This document shows positions 1 through 11,664 of a stretch of DNA of 64,000 nt, piece by piece (position 1 is the stretch's first letter; each line of letters opens with the position of its first letter). Made by a program: the position numbers and the translations under genes. The stretch spans positions 11,532,001 to 11,596,000 of the forward strand of contig CM070633.1 in NCBI GenBank assembly GCA_036346255.1, written 5' to 3'. The stretch comes from Ampelocalamus luodianensis. Its lineage: Eukaryota; Streptophyta; Magnoliopsida; Poales; Poaceae. Under the pieces are notes generated by a model. That model did not search any database and was not told the origin of the DNA. It saw nothing but the letters and a program-made list of their open reading frames with translations.

Positions 1-215
1 ATCAAACTGATGACTAGACTGAGAGGTCGAATCAGTGTATTGAAACATATCTTAGATGCATGGTGCAAGCCTGTCCAACCAAGTAGTCTCAATGGTTACC
101 CCAAGAAGAATTTTGGTATAATACGACCTATCATTCAGCATTGGGTAAAACACCTTTTGAAGTTTTATATGGTCATCCACCTTGGCATTTCGGTATTCGT
201 AGTGGGAATGACAGC
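1..215 (+). pseudogene. G0: gypsy integrase C-terminal fragment
   Basis: One frame of about 45 codons, roughly positions 85-205, reads like the stretch after the catalytic core of Ty3/gypsy integrases: an aromatic WYNTTYH-type motif, then LGKTPFEVLYG, then a PPWHFGI-type stretch. That order is typical of plant gypsy integrases (established family pattern). The start lies outside the window and the end is cut by the LTR of G1 at 216. The five bases before that LTR, ACAGC at 211-215, may be a target-site duplication, but the partner copy is not visible. This is the remnant of a retrotransposon that G1 entered. Confidence 0.7.
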
Positions 216-1213
216 TGATGCAAGCGGGGTGCTCGATCTTTCGATGAGATTAGCAATTATCAATTTTGGTGGAGGTGACTCTCGCGATCCAACTACAATC
301 GTACGACGACGTTTGCGCCTTAGCAATCGTTGAACCAACTCCGAGATGTTATTGACCTAACTGGAAGCATAATCAATCTGAACACGAGGTTCAATTCCTA
401 CAAGCAATGGAATAACTAGCAAGAATAAAACATAAGCAATCTGATATTATAAATAAGAATGTAGTCTAGATGGTATTGAAAAACAAAGGTGGGACCCCGA
501 AGGCTATCTTGACAGGTGGTCGTCCGACACAACTGAAGAACAGAAGTTTGCACAATGGCTAAATATAAACTCAACGAAATCCGAGTTCTAGCAAGGGAGG
601 CGGCGGCTCCTATATGGGGAGATGACCAGGGGTGGTGGCCAGGGAAGTGGATGCACGCCCCTAGGGTTACAAGGCCCATGGGCCCAAGTGGAGATGGTGC
701 AACACCCTTTTGACTTGGGCTCAAAGTAGATGCAGACTATTTTGATGATTATGGTCAGATCGGATGGAATTTGAAGATGAGGTTGGATCTGTTAGAAAGT
801 AGACTTGATAAGATTTCAATAAAGTCAAAGAATGTCCCAAACGGAGTCCGTATAAAGAAGTTACAGCCGTTTTAACTTAGTGTTGTCGCAGTAGTCCAAA
901 TTCGAATCCACAATGAGTCCAACTCAAACTCTTGCTTGGCTCAGACCCAAAGTGATGTGGTGACCTCTATTATGCCTTCCAGGTATATCCATGACTCCAC
1001 TTGCCTCTCCTTGGTCCTTTCCCATGTTCGTAAGCACAATTAAATCACTTACATTAGGTAGCGGTCTATTCTCAGTAATATATAAACCTAGGAACGAATT
1101 CACCTGGTAATTAAGTTGGCGAGCACGAGCTTAAGTAAGTTGTCCTTGTGACACTTGTTGTGGATGAGTTGTGTGTGTACACGGTTGTATCTATGGTAGA
1201 TATGTCCTCATCA
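216..1213 (-). repeat. LTR of G1 (3' LTR)
   Basis: The segment starts TGATGCAAG and ends CCTCATCA, followed at 1214 by a pyrimidine tract that is a polypurine tract on the minus strand. The right end and several inner blocks match the LTRs of E (12622-13479, 58562-59419) and E2, including a GATCTTTCGATGAGA block near the left end. This makes G1 a relative of that family. The left end is placed by alignment to E and is less certain than the right. Confidence 0.7.
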
Positions 1214-2463
1214 TCCTTCCCTTCTTGCATTTGAGTCGTCCTCGACTTAAGCTCATCCTCCTCTCCCAAGTATGGCTTCAAATCTGCAATGTTAAATGTG
1301 GGACTAACCCCAAAATCTATAGGTAGTTCAAGCTTGTATGCATTATCATTAATCTTTTCTAACACTTTGAAAGGACCATCAGCTTTAGGCATCAATTTTG
1401 ACTTTCTCAATTCAGGAAACCTATCTTTTCTCAAGTGCAACCAAACAAGATCTTCAGGTTCAAAAGTTAGATGTTTTCTCCCCTGACTACCAATAAGTTT
1501 ATATTTAACATTCATGTGCTCTATATTCTCTTTAGTTGTCTCATGCATTTTTAAAATCAATTCAGCACTTTGTTTAGCAAAGTTCAATTTCTCCAAAGAT
1601 GAAATAAGCTTTAAATCGATAGGAGCACGAGGCACAAAACCATAAACAATCTCAAAAGGGCACATCCTTGTAGTAGAATGCAACGAATGATTATAAGCAA
1701 ACTCAATATGAGGCAAGCATTCTTCTCATATTTTTAAATTCTTTTTCAACACAGCCCTAAGCATTGTAGATAAAGTTCTATTTATAACTTCAGTTTGTCC
1801 ATCAGTTTGGGGATGATAAGTAGTAGAAAATAAGAACTTAGTCCCCAATTTAGCCCATAAAGTTCTCAAAAAGTGGCTAAGGAATTTAGCATCATGATCT
1901 GAAACTATAGTATTAGGCACACCATGCAAGCAAACAACTTCACGAAAGAATAAATCAGCAATATTGGTAGTATCATTGCTCTTATAACATGGTATAAAGT
2001 GGCCCATCTTAAAAAATCTATCAACAACCACGAATATACTATCCATCCCCTGTTTTGTTTTAGGCAATCATAAAACAAAGTCCATCGAAATATCTTCCCA
2101 CGGAACGCTAGGAATAGGTAGAGGCATGTATAAACTATGAGGATTAAGTCGTGACTTAGCCCTTTGACATGTAGTGCAGCGAGCAACGTAGCGCTCGATG
2201 TCTCGTCTCATCTTTAGCAAAAAGAAATGATCAACAAGTATATCCTCTATTTTCTTCATGCCAAAGTGTCCCATCAGCCCGCCTCCATGAGCTTCTTGTA
2301 ACAACAACAAATGAACGGAGCTAACTGGAATGCATAGCTTGTTAGCTCTAAACACAAACCCATCATTAATGACGAATTTGTTCCAGGTTTTCCCTTCTTT
2401 ACAATTCAACAATATATCTGTAAAATCAGCATCATGCACATATTGCTCTTTAATAGTCTCCAA
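1111..2463 (-). pseudogene. G1 integrase and pol C-terminus, broken
   Basis: Three minus-strand frames (2463-2068, 2067-1726, 1716-1111) together cover a gypsy integrase. The first has the zinc-binding HHCC region (H spacing in GGLMGHFG, then CTTCQRAK). The second has the DDE core, with VVDRF, IVSDHDAKF and HPQTDGQTEVINR. The third has the C-terminal domain with FEIVYGF, WLHLRKDRFP and GPFKVLEKI. In-frame stops near 2067 and 1725 break it. No chromodomain is seen. The final codons (DELKSRTTQMQEG then an acidic tail) run through the polypurine tract into the LTR, so the pol frame overlaps the LTR end. Confidence 0.85.
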
Positions 2464-2776
2464 TCCAAAAATTTTGAAGTCAAGTTATGAAAGCATGGTA
2501 TATCTCCTAGACAAAGCATCAATAATAACATTCTCCTTTCCCTTTTAGTGTTTTATGACATAAGGAAAAGCTCAATAAATTCAACCCACTTTGCATGTCT
2601 ACCGTTTAGTTTACCTTGACTTCGAACATGATCAGAATGTATCACAAATTCTTTAGGCCATAAATAATGTTGCCAAGTTTCTAAAGTTCAAAATAGTGTA
2701 TATAATTCCTTATCATACGTAGAATAGTTCAAATTAGGTCCACTCAATTTCTCACTGAAATATGCTATAGGTTTAC
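2464..2776 (-). pseudogene. G1 RNase H, downstream half
   Basis: Translation of the minus strand gives RNase H features typical of gypsy pol: an AYFSEKL motif near 2760, a YDKELYAL-type stretch near 2700, then an ALSRR-type motif just before the integrase. The frame is shifted more than once. The upstream half continues at 6212 after the S1 insertion. Confidence 0.75.
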
Positions 2777-5700
2777 TGTAACATCCCAGATTTTTGAGCT
2801 TTAAAAATCTTTTGAATAGTTAGTAGGGAGAAAATTCACCATTTGGTTTTTATTTAAAGTTAATTTAAAATCTTAACTTGAACTTTTGGTATCAAAATCA
2901 TTTTACATGAATAATCCCAACATGAACAAGTGTCAAAACTATTTTATTTGGATTCTATGTGCTCAGCTATATTTTTCTAGAATTTTTTTGAATTCATTTG
3001 CTATTTTCTATTGCTTATTTAAATTTCTAGTATTTTCTAAAATAGAAACTAATTAAAATCTTAGTTAAACGCCTTGGGCCAAAACCCAACCCTTTCCGCT
3101 TTCGGCCCAACTCTGTGCGGCCCAGCGCCTGAGCGCACCACCGCCTTCCACTGACATGTGGGCCCCGCACATTTGTCTTTCCCTATCTCTCTCTTCGCGT
3201 GAACGCGCTGAGTCCGCCGCCGTTCGATCATGCTTGGACGATTCGATGGAGAGGGACGTTCAGCTGGTCCGAACATCACTAGTGGTGTGAGCCGTCCGAT
3301 CTATGTTGAACGGCCCAATGGAGTTAGGACGTTCGGTGGTCTGAACGTTCCTATCAATTTGGATCATCCGATCAAGGTTGAACGGTCAGATCAGTTGGAG
3401 TGTGAAATGCGCCTATGCCTTGTCTCTCTGTCAGGTGGGGCCCGTGCCTTCATCATCTCTGTCACCGTCTTCCTCGCATAGTCCTCACCGCATCCGCCAT
3501 TGAAGCCCTTCTAGAAGCTCAATCCGACAAACGGATTCTATATCTAAAAACCTTCCCAGTTTTGTTGCCAAATCTTATCTCCTATCCTTTCGCGTCTGTA
3601 TCTGCTTGCAATCAGGATCGGAACGAACTCTATCTCCTATTTCAAATAAACCCAAGGAAATCTCGATTTGGGGATTCCTTATCCTGTGCCACCCCGGCCC
3701 TATAAATATGTCCTTGAGGTTCGCCAGCACCCCCAATCAATTTCATCCCTCGAGCCCTAGCGCCACCACAATCCAAGATTTAGGGTTTTCAATCGAGCTT
3801 CACCTTTCGCGAATTCCGTTGCCGCCAGTGACGCCCTGCCTCCGTGGGCTATGCCATCAGCTTCCCCATCGCCAGAGCTTCCTCAGGAACCTTTCCGTTG
3901 CCCTGGAGCCTCACCGGAGCACCCGCCCTACAAAACTCGAACCATCCTCGCCACTTCGAGCTCACTGCCAGCCACCACAAACATCCTTGACCACCCGGAG
4001 GTACACCATTGTGTTCGCAATAGCCTTAGCTACACACCCGTACCACTCATCGTCGGTAGATCACCGCAGTTCGCCGGATCCTTAGGTCCTGAGCACCACC
4101 GTTGCTGATCTGACGTGTCATCTGATGTGGACGTCCATGTGTGCGGCCACATCACCCCCGATGCCAACGTGTCACGTGCGTGTCAGCTTGTCAGCGTGTG
4201 CGTGGCATAGTTCACCAAACCCTAGATCTAAAGGCTCGGTGAACTTGGTTCACCGTGAATCGTGAGACTGTCGTGTGGGTCCCACATGTTAGTATTCCTT
4301 TTAATTCTCTATCCTGTAATTCTCTGTGCGGGCGTCATGCTTGCGTAGTAATCCGATTTTTCTCTTGAAGAATAATTCGAAAATTTCAATAATTTGGTAT
4401 TTAGGGTTTTCTTTAGATTCAAATTTCTAAAGCTCATATCTTTTGCATCCGAACTCCAATTGAACCCATTCAAATTTCTAAATTCATTTAAATTTGAGAT
4501 CTATTTATCTGATATTTTTATTTAATTTTTGGAGTTTGTTTTGCCTCTATTATTTATTTATTTTGTTTATTTACTTCATTTGCGAGTAGACGTTGATACT
4601 TCGGGAAGCTTTGTTGAAGAAAGAGTGCCTCAATATCAAGATCAGTAACTAGACCTTTTCCAATTCAAGTTATACCTTTGATCATATTGAATTCCAGTTT
4701 TCAAAATACTTTGTTTCAAATTATTGCACTTACTTTATGTAATTATTTAAAAGCTTTTGGGTTTAGTTATTAATCCAATTTGTTATATCCACTTTGTCTA
4801 TTGTATGCCATAATTTTTTGTAGCCCTAGATTGGTTCATTAACTAGTTGGTATTATCATAGCATCAACGTGGGTTGGTTAGTTTTGATTAGTTTGCTTAG
4901 CCATGCTACGAGTCATCATTTCATGTGAGTCGCAATTATAAACTTGACTAAGTGATTATGGAACTAAGTGATAAAACTGTGTGTACTATGTGCTATTACT
5001 CGTTGATGGTATTTGTTGCATTTAACCAACAGGGTGGTAAAAGATTTTAGACTGGGGTAAGTGGTACTGTGTTTTGTTATGGTGGAGCTATGTGCACGGG
5101 CTGAATAAGCTGTGTGCATAGGGAATAGTAGTAGAAAATGGAAGTCTTGCCTTGGTCAATTAAGAACTTAACTTTGTGCGCCATTGAACTGAGCCTTACT
5201 GTATGACCACATGCCTGATGGGATAGGCCTAACTTAGTATGTTATAGATTCTTAGTATTGATTGCTCAGGTAGTAGATTAGGCTGTGTTGCATGGGTGGA
5301 GGTGTGTAATACCAGGTAGTCGCATCACGGGACGGTTTGCCGCATCCTTGTCCAACGGTGTGTGTCGGACTGGCTTTCTCAGTGGGCTGTTTGGCGGTTA
5401 AGCACATCGGGAGTGTCAATGTTGAGATAAAGTTGCTAAAAGGTTTTGTTATGATTAGTGTAGGCCAACACTGGTTATATCGTATGGGTAAAATGTACAA
5501 CCTCTACAGAGTGTTAATCAATCTATTCGAATAGCCGCGTGTGCAATCATGAACATGCTCAGAGATTTCACACAAGGGGTAGATCTTCATAAAATTTTTG
5601 GAAGCGACAGCTGTGTGACTTAAGTCATGTGGCTGTGTGAATTAAACTAATTAGCTTTGTGTTCTTTGTGAAAACAAACTGTTAAATTATTATTGTCTAT

Positions 5701-6211
5701 TTGTTTTAAGTTGATTTCAATCTATTATTGTATTCAATTGCAAATATTGCATTTCTGCCAAAGAACCATAGAAGCTATTTCATTTGGAATAAGCCTGCAT
5801 CTATAAATTGTATTTTATTGTATGTCTTGCAAGTACAGTTGTGTACTCATGCTTACTGCAAACAAATCTACAGAAGAGGAGTCATCGCCTGCTTTCAAGG
5901 AGGAGTTCGTTGAAGGTGCTGATCGTTAGGTCATTGATCCCAGTCGGTTTCCTGTGTTGAATTGATGGGATCTCCGCTGAAGTTACTTTGTTCCACTGCT
6001 GATTTCTTTATTGTTAGCCCTGCGTGGTTTAATAAGTGTAAACTCGACCATAAGGTCAAAACTATTATTTGTTATTCAAATTAATCGTTTATGTTATTAT
6101 TCGACTTGTGTGGATCGATATTCATCCATGTTGATACTGTGTGCACTAGCGTGATCCTGGGCTAGTGCATTATACTTAGATGGTCCAAAATTGCATTTTT
6201 GAGTCCCAACA
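2777..6211 (+). mobile_element. S1: solo LTR inside G1 RNase H
   Basis: A 3,435 bp block starts TGTAACATCCC and ends GAGTCCCAACA. It is flanked on both sides by TTTAC (2772-2776 and 6212-6216), a 5 bp target-site duplication. It has TG...CA ends, no gag or pol, an AT-rich start, a GC-rich leader near 3100-4250 and an AT-rich remainder, like the other long LTRs here. A solo LTR from recombination between the two LTRs of a chromovirus-like element is the simplest reading. Reading frames in the GC-rich leader (3230-4108) look non-coding. Removing it rejoins G1 RNase H. Confidence 0.85.
3701..3708 (+). promoter_or_regulatory. TATA box of S1
   Basis: TATAAATA follows a CCCCGGCCC run, at the start of the GC-rich leader. 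Its position about 0.9 kb into the LTR fits a U3 promoter and sets the LTR orientation as plus. Confidence 0.5.
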
Positions 6212-6500
6212 TTTACCTTTTTGTAACAACACGCCACCTAAACTAATTCCGCTAGCATCACATTCTAGTTCAAAAGTCTTATTAAAATCAGGGAGTTGGA
6301 GTAGTGGTACATATGTTAATTATCTTTCAATGTGGCGAAGGCATTCTCCTATGTGGTGCTCCAAATAAATGACACGCCTTTCTTGGTGAGCTCATTCAAT
6401 GGTGTAACGATGGTGCTGAAATCCTTCACGAAGCGGCGGTAGAATCCAGCAAATCCTAAAACACTTCACACCTGTGTGACCGTGTTAGGAGTCGGCCAAC
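6212..6500 (-). pseudogene. G1 RNase H, upstream half, and RT connection
   Basis: The minus strand carries the start of the RNase H domain: a CDASGISLGGVLLQ motif at about 6220-6270, holding the first catalytic Asp. Before it lies a degraded connection with a GFYRRFVKDF-type motif at about 6415-6450. It joins the downstream half at 2776 once S1 is removed. Several shifts are present. Confidence 0.7.
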
Positions 6501-7083
6501 TCTGTATTGCTTCAACCTTAGCTTAATCAACTTTAATTTCCTGTGGAGTAACAACATAGCTAAGAAACGCGACTCGATTGGTGCAAAAGGTGCACTTCTC
6601 ATGGTTACCAAATAGACGTGCACCACGCAAAGCATTAAAAACAGCACATAAATGGTCAAAATGTTCCTCTAATGATTTGCTATATATCAATATATCATCA
6701 AAATAAATCACGACAAATCTACCAATGAAAGCATGCAAAACTTCGTTCATTAGTCTCATGAAGGTGCTAGATGCATTAGTTAAACCAAATGTTATTACTC
6801 CACAGGAAATTAAAGTTGATCAAGCTGTTTTCCATTCATCGCCTAAATTCATGTGAATTTGATGATATCCACTACACAAATCAACCTTCGAGAAAACAAC
6901 AGAGCCACTCAATTCATCAAGCTTATCACCTAACCTAGGAATAGGATGATGATACCTAATGGTGATATTAGTGATTGCTTTACAATCTACACACATGCGC
7001 CATGATCCATCTTTCTTAGGTACTAAAATGACCAGAACATCACAAGGATTGAGAGATTCGCGCACATACCCTTTATCAAGCAA
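6501..7083 (-). pseudogene. G1 reverse transcriptase, broken
   Basis: Two frames. 7083-6820 holds early RT motifs (VPKKDGSWRMCVD, then VFSKVDLCSGYHQI with the first catalytic Asp). 6759-6523 holds the catalytic YFDDILIYSKS motif and the thumb start. The segment that normally links them (the FGLYEW and MPFGLTNAP region) is partly replaced by an inverted copy of downstream RT sequence (6791-6825 against 6521-6555). The result carries a stop and cannot encode active RT. Confidence 0.85.
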
Positions 7084-7690
7084 TTCTTAGACTTGGCACT
7101 GAATTTTTTTAGTTTCTTCTAGATTGGTCCTGTATGGTGCGCAGTTAGGTAATGACGCGCCGGGAATTAAATCAATTTAATGCTTCTTTGCAAACTAATG
7201 CATAGCAAACAGAATTACTAGCATCCAATTTAGTCATATCAGGTTTGGTAGCAAGAAAACTAGCACTTTTTAATTTAATTTCTTTATTCTTCACATGAGC
7301 ATATTTAGGTGCTTTTACAGAATTACTAGCATCCAATTTAGTCATATCAGGTTTGGTAGCAAGAAAACTAGCACTTTTAATTTAATTTCTTTGTTCTTCA
7401 CATGAGCATATTTAGGTGCTTTCTTCTTATGTTACTCAAGCTCTTTTGCTACAATCTGATTTTTACTCTTAGCATTCTCTTGATTATTCTCTCTACTAGC
7501 TCTAGCAAATTTATCTTTAACAATTTATTCAGGAGTCATAGGATGCAGCACAATTTTTTTCCTTTGAACATAAGAGAGTATTGATTATATCTACTATGAT
7601 GCACACAATCAGTATCATATTGCCAAGGTCTTCTACTAACAAAGAACAAGCTTGCATTAGAACAACATCGCAATCAACATAATTATGATA
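7084..7690 (-). pseudogene. G1 protease-RT linker, degraded
   Basis: Decayed pol linker. The minus-strand stretch 7720-7529 contains the GSYHNYVDCDVV and MQACSLL motifs found after the protease in this type of gypsy pol, with a frameshift just after. The rest (7084-7520) is rich in Lys/Glu-type codons with stops and includes a tandem duplication at 7211-7426. Confidence 0.6.
7211..7426 (-). repeat. 108 bp tandem duplication in G1
   Basis: The block beginning AGAATTACTAGCATCC at 7211 is repeated from 7319. The copies are nearly identical, with a one-base difference in a T run and a T/G change near the end. The unit is 108 bp, a multiple of three. Confidence 0.85.
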
Positions 7691-7960
7691 TGACCCCATC
7701 GAAAAGTTTACTCTCACCATTCGTGTTACCTTGAATTTACCATTGTTGTTGAACCATTAAATATGGTATGGGCAGGGATGAGGGTTGATCGGCAAAGCAA
7801 GCTTCTCCACCATATCCATACTCATCAAATTGTTACAACTTCCACCATCAACAATTATGCAAATCGAGTGCTCCTTGATAACGCCCTTGATTTGGAACAA
7901 ATTATGATGCTGATTTTGCTCGACACGAGAAACTTGAGCATATAGTACGTGTTACACTAT
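7691..7960 (-). pseudogene. G1 aspartic protease region
   Basis: On the minus strand a CIIVDGGSCNNL motif covers about 7820-7860. The Asp-Gly-Gly active site lies at 7838-7849 and is followed by an MVEKLALP-type stretch. This is the retroviral-type aspartic protease used to cut the gag-pol polyprotein. Upstream, near 7880, an IKEHS-type stretch matches the usual lead-in. No long frame is open. Confidence 0.7.
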
Positions 7961-9350
7961 AATGCTCAAATACTTATCAGCATCTTCAGCGCCAACATGT
8001 TCCTCCTTAAGATCAGATTCATCATCATGTCCTGAAGGATCAGTTGCAAGCATAACATATGTTTCATCATCAAAATCACTAGTAGAGGAATACCCACATC
8101 ATCACGTATAATCAGTACACGCTTGTTTGGACAGTCCCGCATCATGTCTCCATAGCCTTTGCATCGATGGCATTAAACGTCCTTAGTTCGCCCTGTCGAA
8201 GCAACCGAAGAAGAGGTTTTTGCAGAAGCTTGTGGTGTTGATTTGGCTACTTTAGAAACTCGTGATGTTGAATTTGAAGTAGCAGGGTGCTGCTTGTTGT
8301 TGGAGGGTGGTGGTGGGGGTGCACTAGTGCCCGGGGTAGTGGTGGTGCGTGGCATCCATGAGTTTGTGCGACCTGCAGAAGAGTTAGATCGTGTCCTCAT
8401 CTAGCGTCCCTGCAATTCCCATTCAGCTTTACAAGCAAGATGAAACAATCTAGTAAGAGAGTTGTAATCTTTATAATAAATTCAACCCTCCGAAAAACCT
8501 AGCCATTGATGCCTCCTCATTCTTATCTAAACCACAACGCAACATACCAATTTGCAATTCTTGATAGTAGTCTTTCACAGACTTTGTACCTTATCGTAAG
8601 CGTTGTAATTTATTTAACAATTCACGAGCATAATATGAGGGAACAAATCGATGAAGCATAAGCAATTTTAAAGTCTCCTAAGTGTTAGGTATGTTATTGG
8701 GATGTTGACGGCAATGTTCTTTCCACCAAATAGAAGTAAAGTGAGTAAATTCACTAGTACCAGCCCTAACTCATCTAATCTTAGAAAATTCATAGCAAGT
8801 AATTTTTTGATCAACAGCTAGTTCCCAATTAAGATAACCATCAGGATCATATTTACCATTAAAAGAGGACATAGTGAATTTAACCTTAGCAAAAGAATTA
8901 TCGTGGTCACATACCTCACATCGTAGGGGTCTCATCACATACCTTGTCGATTAAAATGCAACTGTCGATGAGCTCGATCATTGTTGTGCTTACCCATGTT
9001 ATTGGCCTCGGTATCAGTCACATAGTCGAATTTATCTTGTCCCTCTACCACTGGGGCAGCAAGGGGAACAACAGTGGATGCCTGGGCAATCCCGTCAAGG
9101 CGTTCCATAATACCTGCCAAAAAAGTGTTAGTGATGCCTTATGCTCTCTCCATCGTGGAGAGCATGGCGTTTGTCTCAATCTAGGCACCCTCAAGTTGAG
9201 TAAGTCACTTATTCGTGACCCTGACATCTTTCTTAAGATCCTCCGTACGAAGGTTCATGATGCGCTGGAAATGTTGTACGATTGCCTTCGTACAGGGAGT
9301 ATCAGATGTATCCTCATCCGAGTGCTCCGTAGAACTTGCCTTTGTTAGTA
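7961..9350 (-). pseudogene. G1 gag, broken
   Basis: Recognisable gag pieces on the minus strand. The N-terminal part near 9350-8935 has an MERLDGIAQ stretch and an FNRQGM motif shared with the gag of E2 (53331-53681). The middle capsid part (about 8930-8450) is shifted. A Ser/Thr/Pro-rich linker is at 8400-8173. A zinc knuckle follows at about 8165-8115, CHRCKGYGD then RDCPNKR, with Asp where the family has His. A stop precedes the knuckle and at least three more lie near the N-terminus. Confidence 0.75.
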
Positions 9351-9578
9351 AAACACAAGTATATGTCCCTAGTAACTACTAGGATGTGGTGGTTCAAAAG
9401 TCGCTCACACTCAAGCCTTCTATCGATTTTTTACCAAGCAAACAGGGGTGATCGGCAACCAGCGGTGTCAACATATCTCCGAAGATTGGATGGAGCGATT
9501 GCCATGTGAAGTTTAGCCTGTACGGTGTAGAAAGGTGTAGCTGGGTAGGCTCAAGTATTGTTGCAATGGATTAGCAAC
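9351..9578 (-). other. G1 untranslated leader, cut
   Basis: Non-coding sequence upstream of G1 gag. It shares ordered short blocks with the E2 leader at 53690-53800 (CTACTAGG then GTGG, then CACACTC, then TTACCAA). It is cut at 9578 by the next insertion. G1's primer-binding site and other LTR are not visible in this window. Confidence 0.55.
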
Positions 9579-11190
9579 TGTAACATCTCAAAGTGCTGTT
9601 ACCAAAATAAAAATAAATAAAGTTCTTCTTTTATTGGATTTTCTGAATTTCAATAGTGTTTTCTTGGTTTTCCTGAATTTTTAAGATTTTAAAAGTCAAA
9701 AAAATAAAATTTATTGAGTTGTATGAGTTTTTATTAGATTTAAAGTGATTTTTTTAAGTAATTGCTGGAATTTTCTGGAATTTTAAAAGCTTTTTACTAT
9801 TTATTCTAAAGCAAAAATAATTACTGTTCAAAAATAAAGGCCAACTTTAAGTTGAAATTATTTTTGTTAAGTTCAAAATAATTCAAGGTATTTTTGTGAA
9901 TTTTTCTAGAATTTTTGAACTCTATTTGTTATGTTCTAGAAATGTTTGATTTATTGTCTAATCTTTATTTCGAAAATAAATAAAAATATATTAAAAAAAA
10001 TCAGATTCCCATTCGGTCACCCATCCATGGGGCTCCAGCCCATGTACGCTTAACATCAAAGCTCCAATATGCATGCACTGCAAACCATCCTTTGTTTATT
10101 CAATTGATCCTATATCCTTCTTTCTTTCCTTTATTCCTTCCCTTCCTTCTCTTTCTTCTTCCGGCAGCTTTGGTCCAGAGAACACGCAGCAAACCGCCGT
10201 CATTGATGGCCAATCAAGCTTTTCAAAACCGAGATTTCCTCCACCATTCTTCACGAAATTTCAGGCATTCATCTCCCCTCATCACACCTCCTCTATTCCC
10301 GGCCATTCCTCCCCTTATCAATGCACCCAATCAACGGAATCACGCCATGTCCGGCCGTGACACACGCATATTGATCTCCCACCACGGTCCACCTCCACCC
10401 CTATATAAGAGAGCACCGTGTGCCTCTCCTCTCCCTCATCCATCCCCGAAAATCTTAGCTCCTCCCTCCCTTTCTCCTCTCCACAATCGAAGTTTTTCCG
10501 TCGTCGGCCGAACGCCGTTCATCGGCCATTTGCGTCGCCTACAGTGGAGCCCCGCCACCATCGACCACACCCCTGGCTTCGCCTCGCGACGTTCTACGCC
10601 GTGCTCACCTTCTCGTCGCCGGAGCATCGCCGCCACCATGAGATCGTGCGCTCACCGCCGCCGTCACCGGTGACCGTTCGCCGCACCGCCACCTCCTACA
10701 GCCTCGTCACAACGTGATCAATCCATTTATGCCATTCGCCGACCACCTTTCTGTTTCCTTCACCGCCGGCTGCCATTTTTCCTTTTCCTTAATGCTTCCT
10801 GTTGGCCGAAGCTTGAAGATGAATGAACAGTATGCACTTTCTAGTCATGTGACATTGCTTTGTACATACACATTTTATTCATTCCAAAAATTCATTCTCT
10901 CACATGCAAACTCCAAATCCGTTGATTCTTCCTCCTAAATTTATCTAAATTCATCTACTATTTTCAGTATTTATTTTGCAAAGTTTGCAAAGGATAAAAT
11001 TGAATGCCCATTTGTGATTCTTGTAATGGAAAATAAATGTATAGGTTTCTTCGATGACTGTTGCTGAATAGATATTAAATGATGGGCATAGGATGTATGT
11101 GATACTCGAGACAAAAGAAGAAAATAAAGAGTGCCTCTTGTATGCAGTACGTATATTATTTTCTGACCTGTATCTAATTTTGGTGAACAA
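9579..11190 (+). repeat. LTR-like segment with promoter
   Basis: Begins TGTAACATCTC, the same type of start as S1 and C, and follows GCAAC (9574-9578), a possible target duplication whose partner was not found. The first 500 bases are AT-rich. A pyrimidine-rich block leads to a TATA box at 10403 and a GC-rich leader to about 10730, then AT-rich sequence. The pattern is that of a long LTR, but no right terminus was located. Frames such as 10092-10673 are rich in Pro, Ser and Arg and cross the TATA box, so they are unlikely to be proteins. Confidence 0.5.
10403..10410 (+). promoter_or_regulatory. TATA box
   Basis: TATATAAG follows a CCACCCC run, with a CT-rich start region 25-40 bases on. It is the best promoter candidate in this segment. 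Confidence 0.5.
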
Positions 11191-11199
11191 TGTTTTTCA

Positions 11200-11664
11200 G
11201 CCACACAGATGTGAACAACATGCAACCTTCTCGAGTTACCGAATTTGTGGCTCTTGCGTCTACTGGGTTCCGAATAGAAGATCTTGCTAATCTTAGTACA
11301 AGTATGTATCTCTGTTCTCAATCAAATATGCTAGAAAATTACCTCTTACATATGATGTTTTGTAGGTCCAGAAACTTCAATTATAGGCCATGTGCATTTT
11401 TCTGTATTGATAAAATAGTTTTGGCTGTACAGTTACAATTCCCTATCATACATGTCAATGAAGTAGTTCTGTTGAGTGTGGATGTACATGAACTACTAAA
11501 ACCTTTTGTTTGTCTAACTGTGGCTTGACTGTTTCTCCTTTATTTTCTGATCTTCAGATACTTTGTTCAATCTGAAGCCAAATACTTGTACCATTATCAA
11601 CGACCCCCTTCAGTTTGGAAATTACGGAAAGTTATGCAGGCCATGCACCAATAATTCCTGGTGA
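11200..11664 (+). pseudogene. Two-exon gene-like fragment, unrecognised
   Basis: An acceptor-like TTTTTCAG at 11193-11200 opens a frame that contains an ATG at 11220. It reaches a donor-like AA|GTATGT at 11301. A second acceptor, TCTTCAG, ends at 11557, and the frame resumes to a TGA at 11662-11664. Counting from 11220 the two pieces total 189 bases, exactly 63 codons including the stop, joined in phase 1. The 62-residue product has a TEFVALASTGFR motif and a CRPCTNNSW end. I do not recognise it. It could be the last two exons of a host gene caught between elements, or chance. Confidence 0.4.

Noticed and set aside
3230..4108. Open frames in S1 that might be a host gene
   Set aside because: They lie in the LTR leader and one crosses the TATA box region.
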